Source: JBBIRT01 sp037441725
GTDB taxonomy: Bacteria; Desulfobacterota; BSN033; UBA1163
Direction of reading: 5' to 3'
DNA length: 20,578 nt
NCBI GenBank assembly: GCA_037441725.1
Contig: JBBIRT010000054.1
Span: 1-20,578 of the forward strand
Each line of letters starts with the position of its first letter. Position 1 is the first letter of the stretch. Of this stretch, positions 1-9,643 are shown one piece after another. Below the pieces are notes generated by a model that was not told where the DNA came from, ran no database searches, and worked only from the letters and a program-made list of their open reading frames with translations. The position numbers and the translations under genes are program-made.

Positions 1-2832
1 CACCACCGCTACCACTCCTCCCACTAACATCTTCTCTTTTGAGAGGATGGTACAGGCACGGGCAACGGCTGCACTTGCCTGGGATATGCTCTCACTGATC
101 AGTTTGGGGCTATGTCCTGCACCTGCAAGATAGAGGCCATCGGTAGCAAAATCAACTGGCCTTAGCTTCATATGGGCTTCAAGGTAGAAGCCCTCCGCGG
201 TTCGAGGAACTTTTAACATCGTTGCCAATTCTTCATTCTCCCTCGGAATGGTCGCAGAGGAGAGAATGAGAAGATCGGATGTCACCTCCACCTTTTCTTT
301 TAAGACTCGATCAATGAAGGATATGGTGAGATCCTGACCATTCTTTTTTACCTCTGGTTTCTCTTCAGGTTCATATTTAATAAATAGAATCCCCCTGCTT
401 CGAGCCTTTTCATAATAGGGTTCAAGAAGTCCATAGGTTCGCATGTCCCGATAGAGGATGGAGATTTTGGCATTAGGATTTAATTCCTTTATCTTGAGGG
501 CATTCTTAATAGCCGTGGCACAGCAGGTGCGACTACAATAGGGCCTTTGTTCGTTTCTTGAACCCACACACTGGATCATCACGACCTGATGAACTTTCTT
601 CATTTCATCGGGTTGATTGGCCATTCGATTCTCTAACTCGAGTTGAGTGAGGATGCGAGGATCCTCACCATAGAGGTATTCTGTGGGCTTCCATTCCTCT
701 GCACCTGTGGCTAAGATGGTAATCCCATGTTCAATCTTTCGGTAATACATGGTCGGGGCGACCATCACTCCTGTGGAAAAATTTCCCTTTGAGCCACTGA
801 AATCTACCACTAAGGCATTGGTGATGACATGGATAGAGGGATGGTGGGTCACTTTATCAATCAACTCTTTAAGGAAGGCCTGGACATCCTCACCTTCGAG
901 GGTATAGTAAATATTCCTTAAATTTCCACCCAATTGGGCTTCCTTTTCAAGGAGGTAGACCTCATAGCCCTGTTGGGCTAACTTGAGGGCAGAGGTCATT
1001 CCAGCCACTCCTCCACCGATGACCAATCCCTTTTGAATCACTGAGACAGCCAATTCTCCGAGGGGCTGAATCATCCGGGCATTGGCTACAGCCATCCGGA
1101 TGAGATCCTTTGCTTTTCGGGTGGCCTCTTCCTTCTGTTGCATATGAACCCATGAACACTGATCTCGAATGTTGGCCATTTCAAAAAGATACTTATTCAA
1201 TCCTGCATCCCTGAGGGTTTCTCGAAACATGGGTTCATGGGTTCTTGGAGAGCAGGAGGCCACGATCACACGATTAAGATGATTTTCTTTGATGGCCTTT
1301 TTGATCTTCTCCTGGGTGTCAGTAGAGCAGGTGTAAAGATTTTCGTCCACATACACAACATTTTCTAATGTTCGAGCATACTCCTTGACCGAAGGGACAT
1401 TGACTACTCCTCCAATATTGATCCCGCAGTGACAGACGAAGACTCCGATGCGAGGTTCTTCTTGGGCCACCTCCAACTCAGGAGGATATTCTTTCTTGGT
1501 GGCAATGGTCCCTCTTGCCTGAGCAATCATTGCCGTAGCGTCTGCCACTGCACCGCTTGCCTGTGAAACGGTTTCTGGAATGTCTTTTGGTCCTTGGAAA
1601 GCGCCACAAACATAGATGCCTGGTTTTGAGGTGGCAGTAGGTTCGAAGGGTCGGGTTTTGCACCATCCATATCGATCCAATTCCACCCCCATTCTTTTTG
1701 CCATCTCCATGGTCCCCTTTGAGGGAACCATGCCCACGGAGAGGACGACGAGATCAAACTCCTCCTCGATAAAATTCCCCTCCTCATTGAGATAGGTGAT
1801 CTGGAGGTTTTTGGTCTTAAGATGTTCTCTTACCCTGGAGACCATACATTTAATAAATCTCACTCCATACTCAGACTTTGCCCTCTCATAGTAAGCATCG
1901 AATCCCTTCCCATAGGCCCTTACATCCATATAGAAAATGGTGGGTTTGACAAAGTGAACATGCTCCTTGGCAATGATGGCCTCTTTGGTTGCATACATGC
2001 AGCAGATGGAAGAGCAATAATCATTCCCGCAATTTGAATCCCTAGATCCGACACACTGAATAAAGGCGATTCTTTCTGGAATCGTTCCGTCAGAAGGACG
2101 GAGAAGGTGACCTCGATGAGGTCCGGTGGCGCTTAGTAATCTTTCAAACTCAATGCTGGATACGACATTGGAATAGATTCCATAACCGAATTCCTGCCGA
2201 AGATGGGCATCAAAAACCTCATAACCAGGGGAGAGGATGATGGAACCCACTTCAACCTTCTCCTCTTTTTGGGTGTCTGCATAATTGACCGCCTTTGCCA
2301 GGCAGACCCTTTCACACAATCCACACCCAATACATTTTTCCCGATCGATGATAAATACCTTTGGAATGGCCTGGGGATATTTAATATAGATGGCTGCTCT
2401 TCGGCTCATCCTTTCATTGTAGGTATCGATTGCCGTGACAGGACAATGTTTTGCACATTCTCCACAACCTGTACATCGATCGAGATGGATATATCTTGGT
2501 TTCCGAATGAGGGTGACTGAGAAACGGCCCGGTTCACCCTCTACCCTCTGAACTTCTGCATTGGCGATGATATGGATATTGAGATGCCTTCCGCACTCCA
2601 CCAATTTTGGAGACATGATGCACATGGAACAGTCATTGGTGGGAAAGGTCTTGTCGAGCTGGGCCATCACCCCACCAATCGTGGGGGAGTTATCAACCAT
2701 GTAGACGTAAAATCCTGACTCAGCAAGGTCCAAAGAGGCCTGCATTCCTCCAATTCCTCCACCGACCACCATCACTGCACCAATGGGTGGCTGGGTGGTG
2801 TGGATGCCTTCTTTTTTTATCGCCGCTTCCAT
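1..2832 (-). CDS. hdrA: HdrA-family flavoprotein, double-length, truncated by left window edge
   Basis: The frame is open from ATG at 2832 to base 1 (944 codons) and leaves the window before a stop. An N-terminal FAD Rossmann motif (GGGIGG, about residue 24) is followed by CSMC at about 68-71. Two [4Fe-4S] ferredoxin motifs lie at C120/123/126/130 and C167/170/173/177, and a CX12CX3CC motif ends at C277-C278. A second half begins with a VCHCG motif near residue 466, then another FAD domain and CX10CX3CC at C755-C771. HdrA is the flavin-bifurcating subunit of heterodisulfide reductase complexes. By comparison with the paralog at 3669-8123, the missing part should be a C-terminal 2x[4Fe-4S] ferredoxin. 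No other start lies between this ATG and the upstream in-frame stop, and GGAG precedes it by about 9 nt. The gene is 47 bp after mvhD copy 2. The family is certain; the electron partners are inferred. Confidence 0.93.
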   Translation of the reverse strand, partial: MEAAIKKEGIHTTQPPIGAVMVVGGGIGGMQASLDLAESGFYVYMVDNSPTIGGVMAQLDKTFPTNDCSMCIMSPKLVECGRHLNIHIIANAEVQRVEGEPGRFSVTLIRKPRYIHLDRCTGCGECAKHCPVTAIDTYNERMSRRAAIYIKYPQAIPKVFIIDREKCIGCGLCERVCLAKAVNYADTQKEEKVEVGSIILSPGYEVFDAHLRQEFGYGIYSNVVSSIEFERLLSATGPHRGHLLRPSDGTIPERIAFIQCVGSRDSNCGNDYCSSICCMYATKEAIIAKEHVHFVKPTIFYMDVRAYGKGFDAYYERAKSEYGVRFIKCMVSRVREHLKTKNLQITYLNEEGNFIEEEFDLVVLSVGMVPSKGTMEMAKRMGVELDRYGWCKTRPFEPTATSKPGIYVCGAFQGPKDIPETVSQASGAVADATAMIAQARGTIATKKEYPPELEVAQEEPRIGVFVCHCGINIGGVVNVPSVKEYARTLENVVYVDENLYTCSTDTQEKIKKAIKENHLNRVIVASCSPRTHEPMFRETLRDAGLNKYLFEMANIRDQCSWVHMQQKEEATRKAKDLIRMAVANARMIQPLGELAVSVIQKGLVIGGGVAGMTSALKLAQQGYEVYLLEKEAQLGGNLRNIYYTLEGEDVQAFLKELIDKVTHHPSIHVITNALVVDFSGSKGNFSTGVMVAPTMYYRKIEHGITILATGAEEWKPTEYLYGEDPRILTQLELENRMANQPDEMKKVHQVVMIQCVGSRNEQRPYCSRTCCATAIKNALKIKELNPNAKISILYRDMRTYGLLEPYYEKARSRGILFIKYEPEEKPEVKKNGQDLTISFIDRVLKEKVEVTSDLLILSSATIPRENEELATMLKVPRTAEGFYLEAHMKLRPVDFATDGLYLAGAGHSPKLISESISQASAAVARACTILSKEKMLVGGVVAVV

Positions 2833-2879
2833 ATTTGAAGACTCCAGACTACGAACGTTGAACCCATTGCCTAAACCAT

Positions 2880-3635
2880 TTAAATATTGCGTATGTATTT
2901 TGGTATCTTTCCTTCTTCTGAAGGATCAAATCCGATCCTTGCCTCCCCTACCAGAGAGATCAGGTAGGTGAGGGTTTCATTTAATTTCAAATTCAATCTC
3001 TGGCTGATTTCTGTGGCAGGAAGAGATCTTGATTCGATCAAAGATAGGATCTGATTCTTTATCAACTCCTCCCGGATCGTTCCCTCCATGATCTCTTCTA
3101 ACCTTTCTTGTGAAAGCTTTTCATGATAGACATTTTCTTTTTCAAGAAGCTCTGGACCTTTTCCAGAGATCCATCGAACCTTTTCTCCCTCCAGGGTAGC
3201 TTGAATGGCTCGAACCTTTCCCTTCATCTCCTGATGGAGGGGAAAAGGACCCATCGTTCTGATCTTCTCGATGAATTGGCGAACGACCTGGGAGAAGCGT
3301 TCTCCCTCCCCTGCAGAGACCCAATCGAGAAGGAGCCTCTCTGATTCAACTCCAGCCATATCCAGTAGCTTTCGGGTCAGTTTCATCTTTCTTTCAGCCT
3401 GGACATTTCCGGTCAGATAATGGCAATCCCCAGGATGACATCCAAGGACCATTACCCCATCGTATCCTGCCAGGAAGGCCTTGGGGATAAAAGCAGGGTC
3501 CACCCTTCCTGAGCACATGACCCGAATCACCCGAGTATGAGGAGGATACTGGAACCTTGAAATGCCTGCAAGATCTGCTCCTGCATAGGCACACCAGTTA
3601 CAGAGAAAGGATAAGATTTTTGGTTCAAAACTCAT
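2880..3635 (-). CDS. mvhD: MvhD/FlpD-type [2Fe-2S] electron-transfer subunit with C-terminal extension (copy 2)
   Basis: 251 residues. Residues 1-135 match the MvhD (hydrogenase delta / FlpD) family, the [2Fe-2S] protein that passes electrons to HdrA. It has CNWC at C12-C15, MCSGR around C41 and GCHPGDC at C66-C71, all canonical. The family domain usually runs about 135-140 residues, so about 115 residues are extra. The extension (about 180-235) reads like a small helical or winged-helix unit; it has no cysteines and I do not recognise it as a named domain. GGGAG lies just upstream of the ATG. The gene sits 33 bp after the HdrA-GltD fusion and 47 bp before the next hdrA, so it probably bridges or supplies one of those two HdrA proteins. 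Confidence 0.92.
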   Translation of the reverse strand: MSFEPKILSFLCNWCAYAGADLAGISRFQYPPHTRVIRVMCSGRVDPAFIPKAFLAGYDGVMVLGCHPGDCHYLTGNVQAERKMKLTRKLLDMAGVESERLLLDWVSAGEGERFSQVVRQFIEKIRTMGPFPLHQEMKGKVRAIQATLEGEKVRWISGKGPELLEKENVYHEKLSQERLEEIMEGTIREELIKNQILSLIESRSLPATEISQRLNLKLNETLTYLISLVGEARIGFDPSEEGKIPKYIRNI

Positions 3636-3668
3636 AGCTCCCTACCCATTCATATGACCATACCGGTC

Positions 3669-6600
3669 TCAGGCTGCTTCTTTCTCCCTCAGAGGGATCA
3701 AGGCTTCGATTTGAGCAGATAATTGGTCATCTGTGAAATGATGCACGGTCACGGCCCTTTGGGTACAACTGGAGGCGCATACTCCACAACCCTTGCAAGA
3801 AGCTGCAATGGTCTCCGCCTTGCTTCCCCGCTCTGTTTCCACGACTCGAATCGCATTAAAAGGACAGAGCAATTCACACAGTCCGCATCCCACACATCGG
3901 GTCTGATCAACCTCTGAAATCGTTGGGAGGGCATGGACATACCCTTTGGCCACCGAAGCTGTGGCTCGGGCCACGGCTGCATCTGCCTGTGAAATTGACT
4001 CCTGGATGGTTTTTGGAAAGTGAGCCATCCCCGCCAGGAAGATCCCATCGGTTGCAAAATCAACAGGTCTTAATTTCATATGGGCTTCGAGGAAAAATCC
4101 GTCTCCCGTTAAAGGAACCTTAAGCATCTTCGCCAAGGCTTCATTCTCGTAAGGAACAATGGCACTGGCTAAGATCACCTGATCGGGTTGGAGGACCACC
4201 TCCTCTCCAAGAATTCTGTCCTTTACGTTCAACCTGAGATGACCCTCTTCTATTTTGAGGATGGGTTTTGCATCCAAGTCATAGGGAATGAATTCGATTC
4301 CTTGATTTCTTGCCTGAGTATAGTACCTTTCCATCAGTCCATAAGTCCGGATATCTCGATACAAGATCGTAATTCGGAGGTTAGGCATCTTTTCTTTGAG
4401 CTTCAGGGCGTTCTTAATAGCCATGGAACAACAGATTCGACTGCAATTGGGATGCTCCGGGGTCCGGGAACCCACACATTGAATCATCACGATATGCCGA
4501 CAGGCCTTCAGTTCATCCAATTGATGAACGATCTTTTCCTCCAATTCCTTTTGGGTGAGGATTCTTGAATCCTGACCATAAAGATACTCGGTTGGAATGC
4601 TTTCTTTTGCCCCAACGGCCACGACCACCACACCATGCTCAAATTCCTTATCAACCCCGTTGACCGATATCACGGATTTAAAATTTCCAATGTATCCATG
4701 AATACTCTTAAGCGTTGCCTGAGTGAAAACCTGGATTCTTGGATTGACAAGGACTTCGGCAACCATTTTCTGAAGAAGGGTCTGAGGATTATTCCCTTCG
4801 ATCGTGTAGTAGAGATGGCGGAGATTTCCCCCCAATTCCGCCTCCTTTTCGATTAAGGCACAATCGAACCCTTGCCGCACCAATTCTAAGGCGGCCCTCA
4901 TTCCTGAGAGTCCTCCTCCAATCACCAGGGCCTTTTTAATGACCTCCACTACAGGCTCTTTTAAAGGCTGGAGACGTTTCGACTTGGCTACGGCCATCCG
5001 GAGCAACTCCTTGGCCTTTTCAGTGGCCTCCTTGGGTTGGTGCATATGCACCCATGAGCATTGATCCCGGATGTTAGTCATCTCAAAAAGATATTTATTT
5101 AATCCACTCTCCCGAATGGTTTCTTGGAAGAGGGGTTCATGAGTTCGAGGAGAGCAAGAAGCTACCACCACACGATTCAACTGGTTCTCCTGAATGGCCC
5201 GTTTGATCTTCTCTTGAGTATCTTGGGAACAGGTGTAAAGATTTTCCTCCACATAAACGACCCCCTCCAGGGTTTTGGCATACTCCTTCACCTCTGGGAC
5301 GTTGACCACCCCACCGATGTTGATCCCACAGTGGCAAACAAAGACGCCTATGCGGGGTTCTTGACCTGTCACATCGATTTCAACAGGATAGTCCTTTTTC
5401 TGGGTAAGAGATTCTCGGACCTCCACCAGAAGGCCTGAAGCGTTTGCAACAGCAGCACTGGCTTGGGCAACAGTTTCTGGGATGTCCTTTGGTCCCTGAA
5501 AAGCCCCGCAGACATAAATTCCAGGTTGGCTTGTTTGAAGGGGTGAGAACTCCTCTGTTTTACAGAATCCATAGGAATCTAATTGCAGGCCAAGTCTTTG
5601 GGCTAACTCTTTTGCCCCCTTGGATGGGGTCAATCCCACGGAGAGGACGACGAGATCAAACTCTTCTTCTTTAACCCTTCCTTCAGGATCCACATAGCTG
5701 ATGACCAGATTTTTCGTCTTGGGTCTCTCCGCCACCCTGGAAACCATGGAGCGGATGAAACGGACGCCATACTCCCTTTTGGCCCTTTCGTAATAGGCAT
5801 CGAAATCCTTTCCATGAGCACGGATATCCATATAAAAGATGGTGGGCTCCACTTCCGGGTGATGCTCTTTGGCAATGACCGCTTCTTTAATGGCATACAT
5901 GCAACAGACTGAGCTGCAATACTCATTTCCACCATTTCCATTCATGTCTCTTGAGCCTGCACATTGGATCCAGGCCACCTTTTTTGGAGGCCTCTGATCT
6001 GATGGCCTTAGAAGATTTCCTTGGAATGGTCCAGAGGCACTGAGAATCCGTTCGAATTGAATGCTTGTAATCACATTGGCCAACTGACCATAACCATAGG
6101 CCAACAATCGATTGGCATCATATTCATCAAATCCAGGGCTGACAATGATGGAACCCACCTTAAAACTTACGATCTCCTCTTTCATCTGATGGTTGATGGC
6201 CCCGGCCTTGCAGAGGGCAACGCATTGGAGACATTCCGAACAGAGGCCACAGTTCAGGCATCTTAAGGCCTCTTTTCTTGCCTGCTCTTCCATGAACCCT
6301 TTTTTCACCTCTGAAAACTCTTTTCGCCTTGCCTCTGCCGGGCTCCTCGGCATTTCTACCCTCTTTGATTTGGGTTGGTTTGCATAGATCTCTTTGAATT
6401 GAGCCTTTCTTAATTTTGTTTTTTCCCTTCCTTTAGAGAGATCGTTCCCCCGAAGGTAGCGATCAATTGAAATGGCTGCCTCCTTTCCAGAGGCAACCGC
6501 TTCAATGGCGATCCAGGGACCTGTGACGGCATCTCCCCCAGCAAAGACTCCTTTTCTTGAGGTTTGGAGGGTTATGGGATCGACTTTGATTGTTCCCTGT

Positions 6601-8123
6601 CCAGTGGCTTCAACCCCCATCCCCTTTAAGAAATTGAGGTCAGGGATCTGACCAATGGCAGGGATCACGGTATCGACCTCAATAAAAAAGTCCGATCCTT
6701 CAATCGGGATAGGACGTCTTCGACCTGAGGCATCAGGATCACCCAACTCCATTCGAATACACCGGAGGGAAGAGGTCTTCTCATCTTTTGGAATGATCTC
6801 TATTGGGGTTGTAAGGAACTGGAATTTAATTCCTTCTTCTTCTGCTTCTTTGATCTCCTCTTCACTGGCAGGCATCTCACTGAGGGATCGACGATAGATA
6901 ATGGTCACCTCTTCGGCTCCCATTCGGAGGGAGGTCCGTGCAGCATCCATGGCCACATTTCCCCCACCGATTACGGCCACTCGCTTTCCCACTTCCACCC
7001 TCTGACCCAGATTGGCCTTTCTCAAAAAGACCACCCCTGGAATGACGTTTGGATTTTCTTCTCCAGGGATATTCAGTTTTTGATCTTGATGTGCCCCTAC
7101 CGCTATGAAGATAGCTCGGTATCCTTCTTCAAAAAGATCATCCAATGTGAGATTGGGGCCAATGGGAGAGTTGGTCTTGATTTCTACCCCAAGAGATTGG
7201 ATTCCTTTGATCTCCTCCTCTAAGATCTCTCGAGGTAGCCGATAAGGGGGAATGCCTGTTACTAACATTCCACCCGCGACAGGCTGGGCCTCAAAAATGG
7301 TTACAGGATAACCCTTCAAGGCCAAAAAGGAGGCAGCCGTCAATCCTGCAGGCCCGGAACCCACAATGGCTACTCGTTCCTCTTTGCTCTCTTCTTTTTT
7401 AGGGGGGAACCCTCCCTTAACCTGATCTGCAAGAAATCTTTTCAAGTCACAGATCGCGATGGGGTCATCCAACTCTTTTCGATTACATTCCTTTTCGCAA
7501 GGGTGGGGACAGATCCGGCCCAACACCCCAGGAAGGGGAAGATTTTCAAGAATTAAAGAGCGGGCCTCTTTATATTTGCCAATACCCGTCAGGGCCACAT
7601 ACCCTTGGACATTGATGCCTGCAGGGCAGGTGAGGGTACAGGGAGCACGGTCCCCTTTTTCAATGGTGAAGATGTTTGGGAAGGCTTGGGCATAGGGTCT
7701 ATAGATGGCCTTTCGATCGATGAGCCCTTCATCAAATTGGCTTTTGATCAGGACAGGACAGGCCTGGGGACATTCCCCACATCCAGTGCACTTCAGGGGA
7801 TCGACATAACGAGGTTTTTTTCTTATGGTGACTTCAAAATTTCCAGGCCCTCCCTCTACCTTAAGAACTTCAGAATAGGTGAGGGTCTGGATATTGAGAT
7901 GACGGCCTGCTTCAACCAGCTTAGGGGACAGGATACACATGGAGCAATCATTGGTGGGGAAGGTCTTATCCAGTTGAGCCATTACCCCGCCAATGGCAGG
8001 TGAGGCTTCGACGAGGTAGACATAGTAACCGGATTCAGCCAGGTCAAGGGAGGATTGAATTCCTGCAATCCCTCCTCCCACCACCATCACTGCCCCCACT
8101 TTTTCACTCATATTTTCTGCCAT
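3669..8123 (-). CDS. hdrA: Giant HdrA with an inserted GltD-like NADPH oxidoreductase module
   Basis: 1484 residues. Order: N-terminal HdrA FAD domain (GGGIAG at 16-21, CSMC 60-63); one [4Fe-4S] motif (C112/115/118/122); a complete GltD/NfnB-like module at about 155-560, with its Fe-S domain cysteines (C162, C166, C205, C209, C213), FAD motif GSGPAG 255-260, NAD(P) motif GGGN 386-389 with following RR at 411-412, and closing FAGGDA near 527; a Cys-rich motif C622-C638; HdrA core with CX14CX3CC (C721-C741); second HdrA half starting VCHCG (929-933), with CX10CX3CC (C1215-C1231); and a C-terminal 2x[4Fe-4S] ferredoxin (C1410-C1420, C1443-C1453). The GltD module sits exactly between what are adjacent ferredoxin clusters in ordinary HdrA. 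It probably lets NAD(P)H feed the flavin bifurcation centre. Similar large HdrA/oxidoreductase fusions (called HdrL) are known in sulfate reducers. It follows hdrB by 53 bp. ATG 8123 has GGAG close upstream; Met5 is an alternative start. Confidence 0.95.
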   Translation of the reverse strand: MAENMSEKVGAVMVVGGGIAGIQSSLDLAESGYYVYLVEASPAIGGVMAQLDKTFPTNDCSMCILSPKLVEAGRHLNIQTLTYSEVLKVEGGPGNFEVTIRKKPRYVDPLKCTGCGECPQACPVLIKSQFDEGLIDRKAIYRPYAQAFPNIFTIEKGDRAPCTLTCPAGINVQGYVALTGIGKYKEARSLILENLPLPGVLGRICPHPCEKECNRKELDDPIAICDLKRFLADQVKGGFPPKKEESKEERVAIVGSGPAGLTAASFLALKGYPVTIFEAQPVAGGMLVTGIPPYRLPREILEEEIKGIQSLGVEIKTNSPIGPNLTLDDLFEEGYRAIFIAVGAHQDQKLNIPGEENPNVIPGVVFLRKANLGQRVEVGKRVAVIGGGNVAMDAARTSLRMGAEEVTIIYRRSLSEMPASEEEIKEAEEEGIKFQFLTTPIEIIPKDEKTSSLRCIRMELGDPDASGRRRPIPIEGSDFFIEVDTVIPAIGQIPDLNFLKGMGVEATGQGTIKVDPITLQTSRKGVFAGGDAVTGPWIAIEAVASGKEAAISIDRYLRGNDLSKGREKTKLRKAQFKEIYANQPKSKRVEMPRSPAEARRKEFSEVKKGFMEEQARKEALRCLNCGLCSECLQCVALCKAGAINHQMKEEIVSFKVGSIIVSPGFDEYDANRLLAYGYGQLANVITSIQFERILSASGPFQGNLLRPSDQRPPKKVAWIQCAGSRDMNGNGGNEYCSSVCCMYAIKEAVIAKEHHPEVEPTIFYMDIRAHGKDFDAYYERAKREYGVRFIRSMVSRVAERPKTKNLVISYVDPEGRVKEEEFDLVVLSVGLTPSKGAKELAQRLGLQLDSYGFCKTEEFSPLQTSQPGIYVCGAFQGPKDIPETVAQASAAVANASGLLVEVRESLTQKKDYPVEIDVTGQEPRIGVFVCHCGINIGGVVNVPEVKEYAKTLEGVVYVEENLYTCSQDTQEKIKRAIQENQLNRVVVASCSPRTHEPLFQETIRESGLNKYLFEMTNIRDQCSWVHMHQPKEATEKAKELLRMAVAKSKRLQPLKEPVVEVIKKALVIGGGLSGMRAALELVRQGFDCALIEKEAELGGNLRHLYYTIEGNNPQTLLQKMVAEVLVNPRIQVFTQATLKSIHGYIGNFKSVISVNGVDKEFEHGVVVVAVGAKESIPTEYLYGQDSRILTQKELEEKIVHQLDELKACRHIVMIQCVGSRTPEHPNCSRICCSMAIKNALKLKEKMPNLRITILYRDIRTYGLMERYYTQARNQGIEFIPYDLDAKPILKIEEGHLRLNVKDRILGEEVVLQPDQVILASAIVPYENEALAKMLKVPLTGDGFFLEAHMKLRPVDFATDGIFLAGMAHFPKTIQESISQADAAVARATASVAKGYVHALPTISEVDQTRCVGCGLCELLCPFNAIRVVETERGSKAETIAASCKGCGVCASSCTQRAVTVHHFTDDQLSAQIEALIPLREKEAA

Positions 8124-8176
8124 TCAACTCCACTCCGTTTAGGACTTCTTGGACATTTCTCAAATCTCCAAGGTGA

Positions 8177-9034
8177 TTAGAGTAATCCTTTGCTATGGAG
8201 CATTTGAATAGGATCGGTGAGATGATGTCCTAACCATTTCTTTGCCTCTTGATGCCCCAAGGCCAATCCAATGAGTTCTGAAAAATAGAGAACGGGAAGA
8301 TGAAAATTCTCCCCAACCTCCCCGGCCAATTCTTCCTGACGGGTATCGAGATTAGCGTGGCACATCGGGCAACCGGTCACGATCCCATCTGCCTCTGCCT
8401 CTTTTGCCATAGAGAGAAGTTTTCCGCTCAATCGCCTCACAATGTCAGTGCGGGTCAAGGTGAGGCTTGCCCCACAACAATCTGCTTTATAAGACCAGGG
8501 GATAGGTTCTGCCCCTAATAACTCCATGAGATGATCCATATGGAGAGGGTTCTCATAGTCCTTAATCCCTGTCATTTGGGGGGGTCGAACGGTAAGACAC
8601 CCATAATAGCAAACCACCTTCAAGCCGTTGAGTGGTTTGATCACCCTTTTCTTGATCTCTGATAGGATTGACTTTTCACAGAAAAAATCCAGGGCATATC
8701 GGATGGGGACCTTCCCTTGATAGGGAAAATGGATTTTTTCTGGATGTTCCTGAGACTCTTTTTCAGCCCATTTGAAACGGCTATAACAGGCCACACAGGG
8801 GACGAGAAGTTCTCGGTCACTCTTTTCTGCAAGGGCCAGATTCCGGGCAGCCAGGTCGATCGCTAACTCCTCATCCGTACAATGGGCGGAGCTTGCTCCA
8901 CAACAGGTCCAGTCTTCCAACTCGTGGAGTTTGATATCGAGGAGCGTTGAGATGGCGCGAATCGATTCATCATATTCTTTGGCGGTTCCATGTAAGGAAC
9001 ATCCAGGATAATAGGAAATCTCCTTCACCTTCAT
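8177..9034 (-). CDS. hdrB: Heterodisulfide reductase subunit B (two CCG domains)
   Basis: 285 residues, the usual HdrB size. Both cysteine-rich CCG motifs are intact: C12-X31-CC(44,45)-X34-CXXC(80,83) and C146-X39-CC(186,187)-X34-CXXC(222,225). In HdrB these bind two non-cubane [4Fe-4S] clusters at the disulfide-reducing site, so this copy looks catalytically competent. In bacteria without CoM/CoB the substrate is unknown; in MetFV-linked complexes it may relay electrons instead of reducing a heterodisulfide. AAAGGGGA lies directly before ATG 9034. The gene follows hdrC by about 40 bp and precedes the HdrA-GltD fusion, giving the order hdrC-hdrB-hdrA. It is the only HdrB in the window although there are three HdrA-type proteins. 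Confidence 0.96.
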   Translation of the reverse strand: MKVKEISYYPGCSLHGTAKEYDESIRAISTLLDIKLHELEDWTCCGASSAHCTDEELAIDLAARNLALAEKSDRELLVPCVACYSRFKWAEKESQEHPEKIHFPYQGKVPIRYALDFFCEKSILSEIKKRVIKPLNGLKVVCYYGCLTVRPPQMTGIKDYENPLHMDHLMELLGAEPIPWSYKADCCGASLTLTRTDIVRRLSGKLLSMAKEAEADGIVTGCPMCHANLDTRQEELAGEVGENFHLPVLYFSELIGLALGHQEAKKWLGHHLTDPIQMLHSKGLL

Positions 9035-9074
9035 TCCCCTTTCTGAATTTTCGGTTCCCTTGACGGATCAGCAT

Positions 9075-9641
9075 TCAAGGTTGTTTTAGAACTCTCTCAT
9101 AGGTCTTGAAGATCTCTTTAATCTCTTTCCCCCCTCCAAATTTAGAGGGGAAGATCTTGATCTTTCCTTTTCGAAACATCTTCCAACCTAATCCAACATC
9201 TTTAAAGAAATCCTTTGTTTTCGATTTAAATTGAAGGAGAAGGCTCAATTCATGGATCCGGCCTTTCGATTTGATGGTCTCCAGGAAGACCGAATGAAAG
9301 AGAGGGATATCCTTCTCTCCTGGCTTGATCCCTGATCGAATAGCCTGACTCCTTAAGTGGTCCATCACCTTGGCGATATCGATGTTATTCGGACATCGGA
9401 CACTGCAGGTATAACAGGAGGCACAGATCCAGATGGTCTTGGAGGAGAGGACCCGCTCGCGATGGTCATACTGGATATGACGGAGGACCTGATTGGGAAG
9501 GAGGTCCATGGCAAAGGCCACTGGACAGCCTGCGGAACATTTCTGACATTGGTAACAGGCCTGAATGTTTTCGCCACTGGCCTGAACAATCTCCTCCAAG
9601 AAAGAGTTGGTTTTTTGATGGATGGGTTGAGTTAATTCCAT
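9075..9641 (-). CDS. hdrC: Heterodisulfide reductase subunit C (2x[4Fe-4S])
   Basis: 188 residues from ATG 9641. Two [4Fe-4S] motifs: CXXCXXCXXXCPV near residues 29-39 and CXXCXXCXXXCPN near 73-83, the classical HdrC arrangement. HdrC wires HdrA to HdrB. After the second cluster there is a helical region with no further cysteines and a basic C-terminal tail, longer than I expect for a minimal HdrC. Start choice: an in-frame GTG at 9647 overlaps the TGA of the upstream kinase (GTGA), but the GGAGAGGTGA ribosome binding site fits ATG 9641 better because it lies too close to the GTG. Translation is probably coupled to the kinase gene. The family call is firm. Confidence 0.95.
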   Translation of the reverse strand: MELTQPIHQKTNSFLEEIVQASGENIQACYQCQKCSAGCPVAFAMDLLPNQVLRHIQYDHRERVLSSKTIWICASCYTCSVRCPNNIDIAKVMDHLRSQAIRSGIKPGEKDIPLFHSVFLETIKSKGRIHELSLLLQFKSKTKDFFKDVGLGWKMFRKGKIKIFPSKFGGGKEIKEIFKTYERVLKQP

Positions 9642-9643
9642 TT

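Noticed and set aside
4188..4568. Plus-strand open frame of 126 codons and similar ones within 1-8123
   Set aside because: They are shadows of the two large HdrA genes; none has a recognisable domain.
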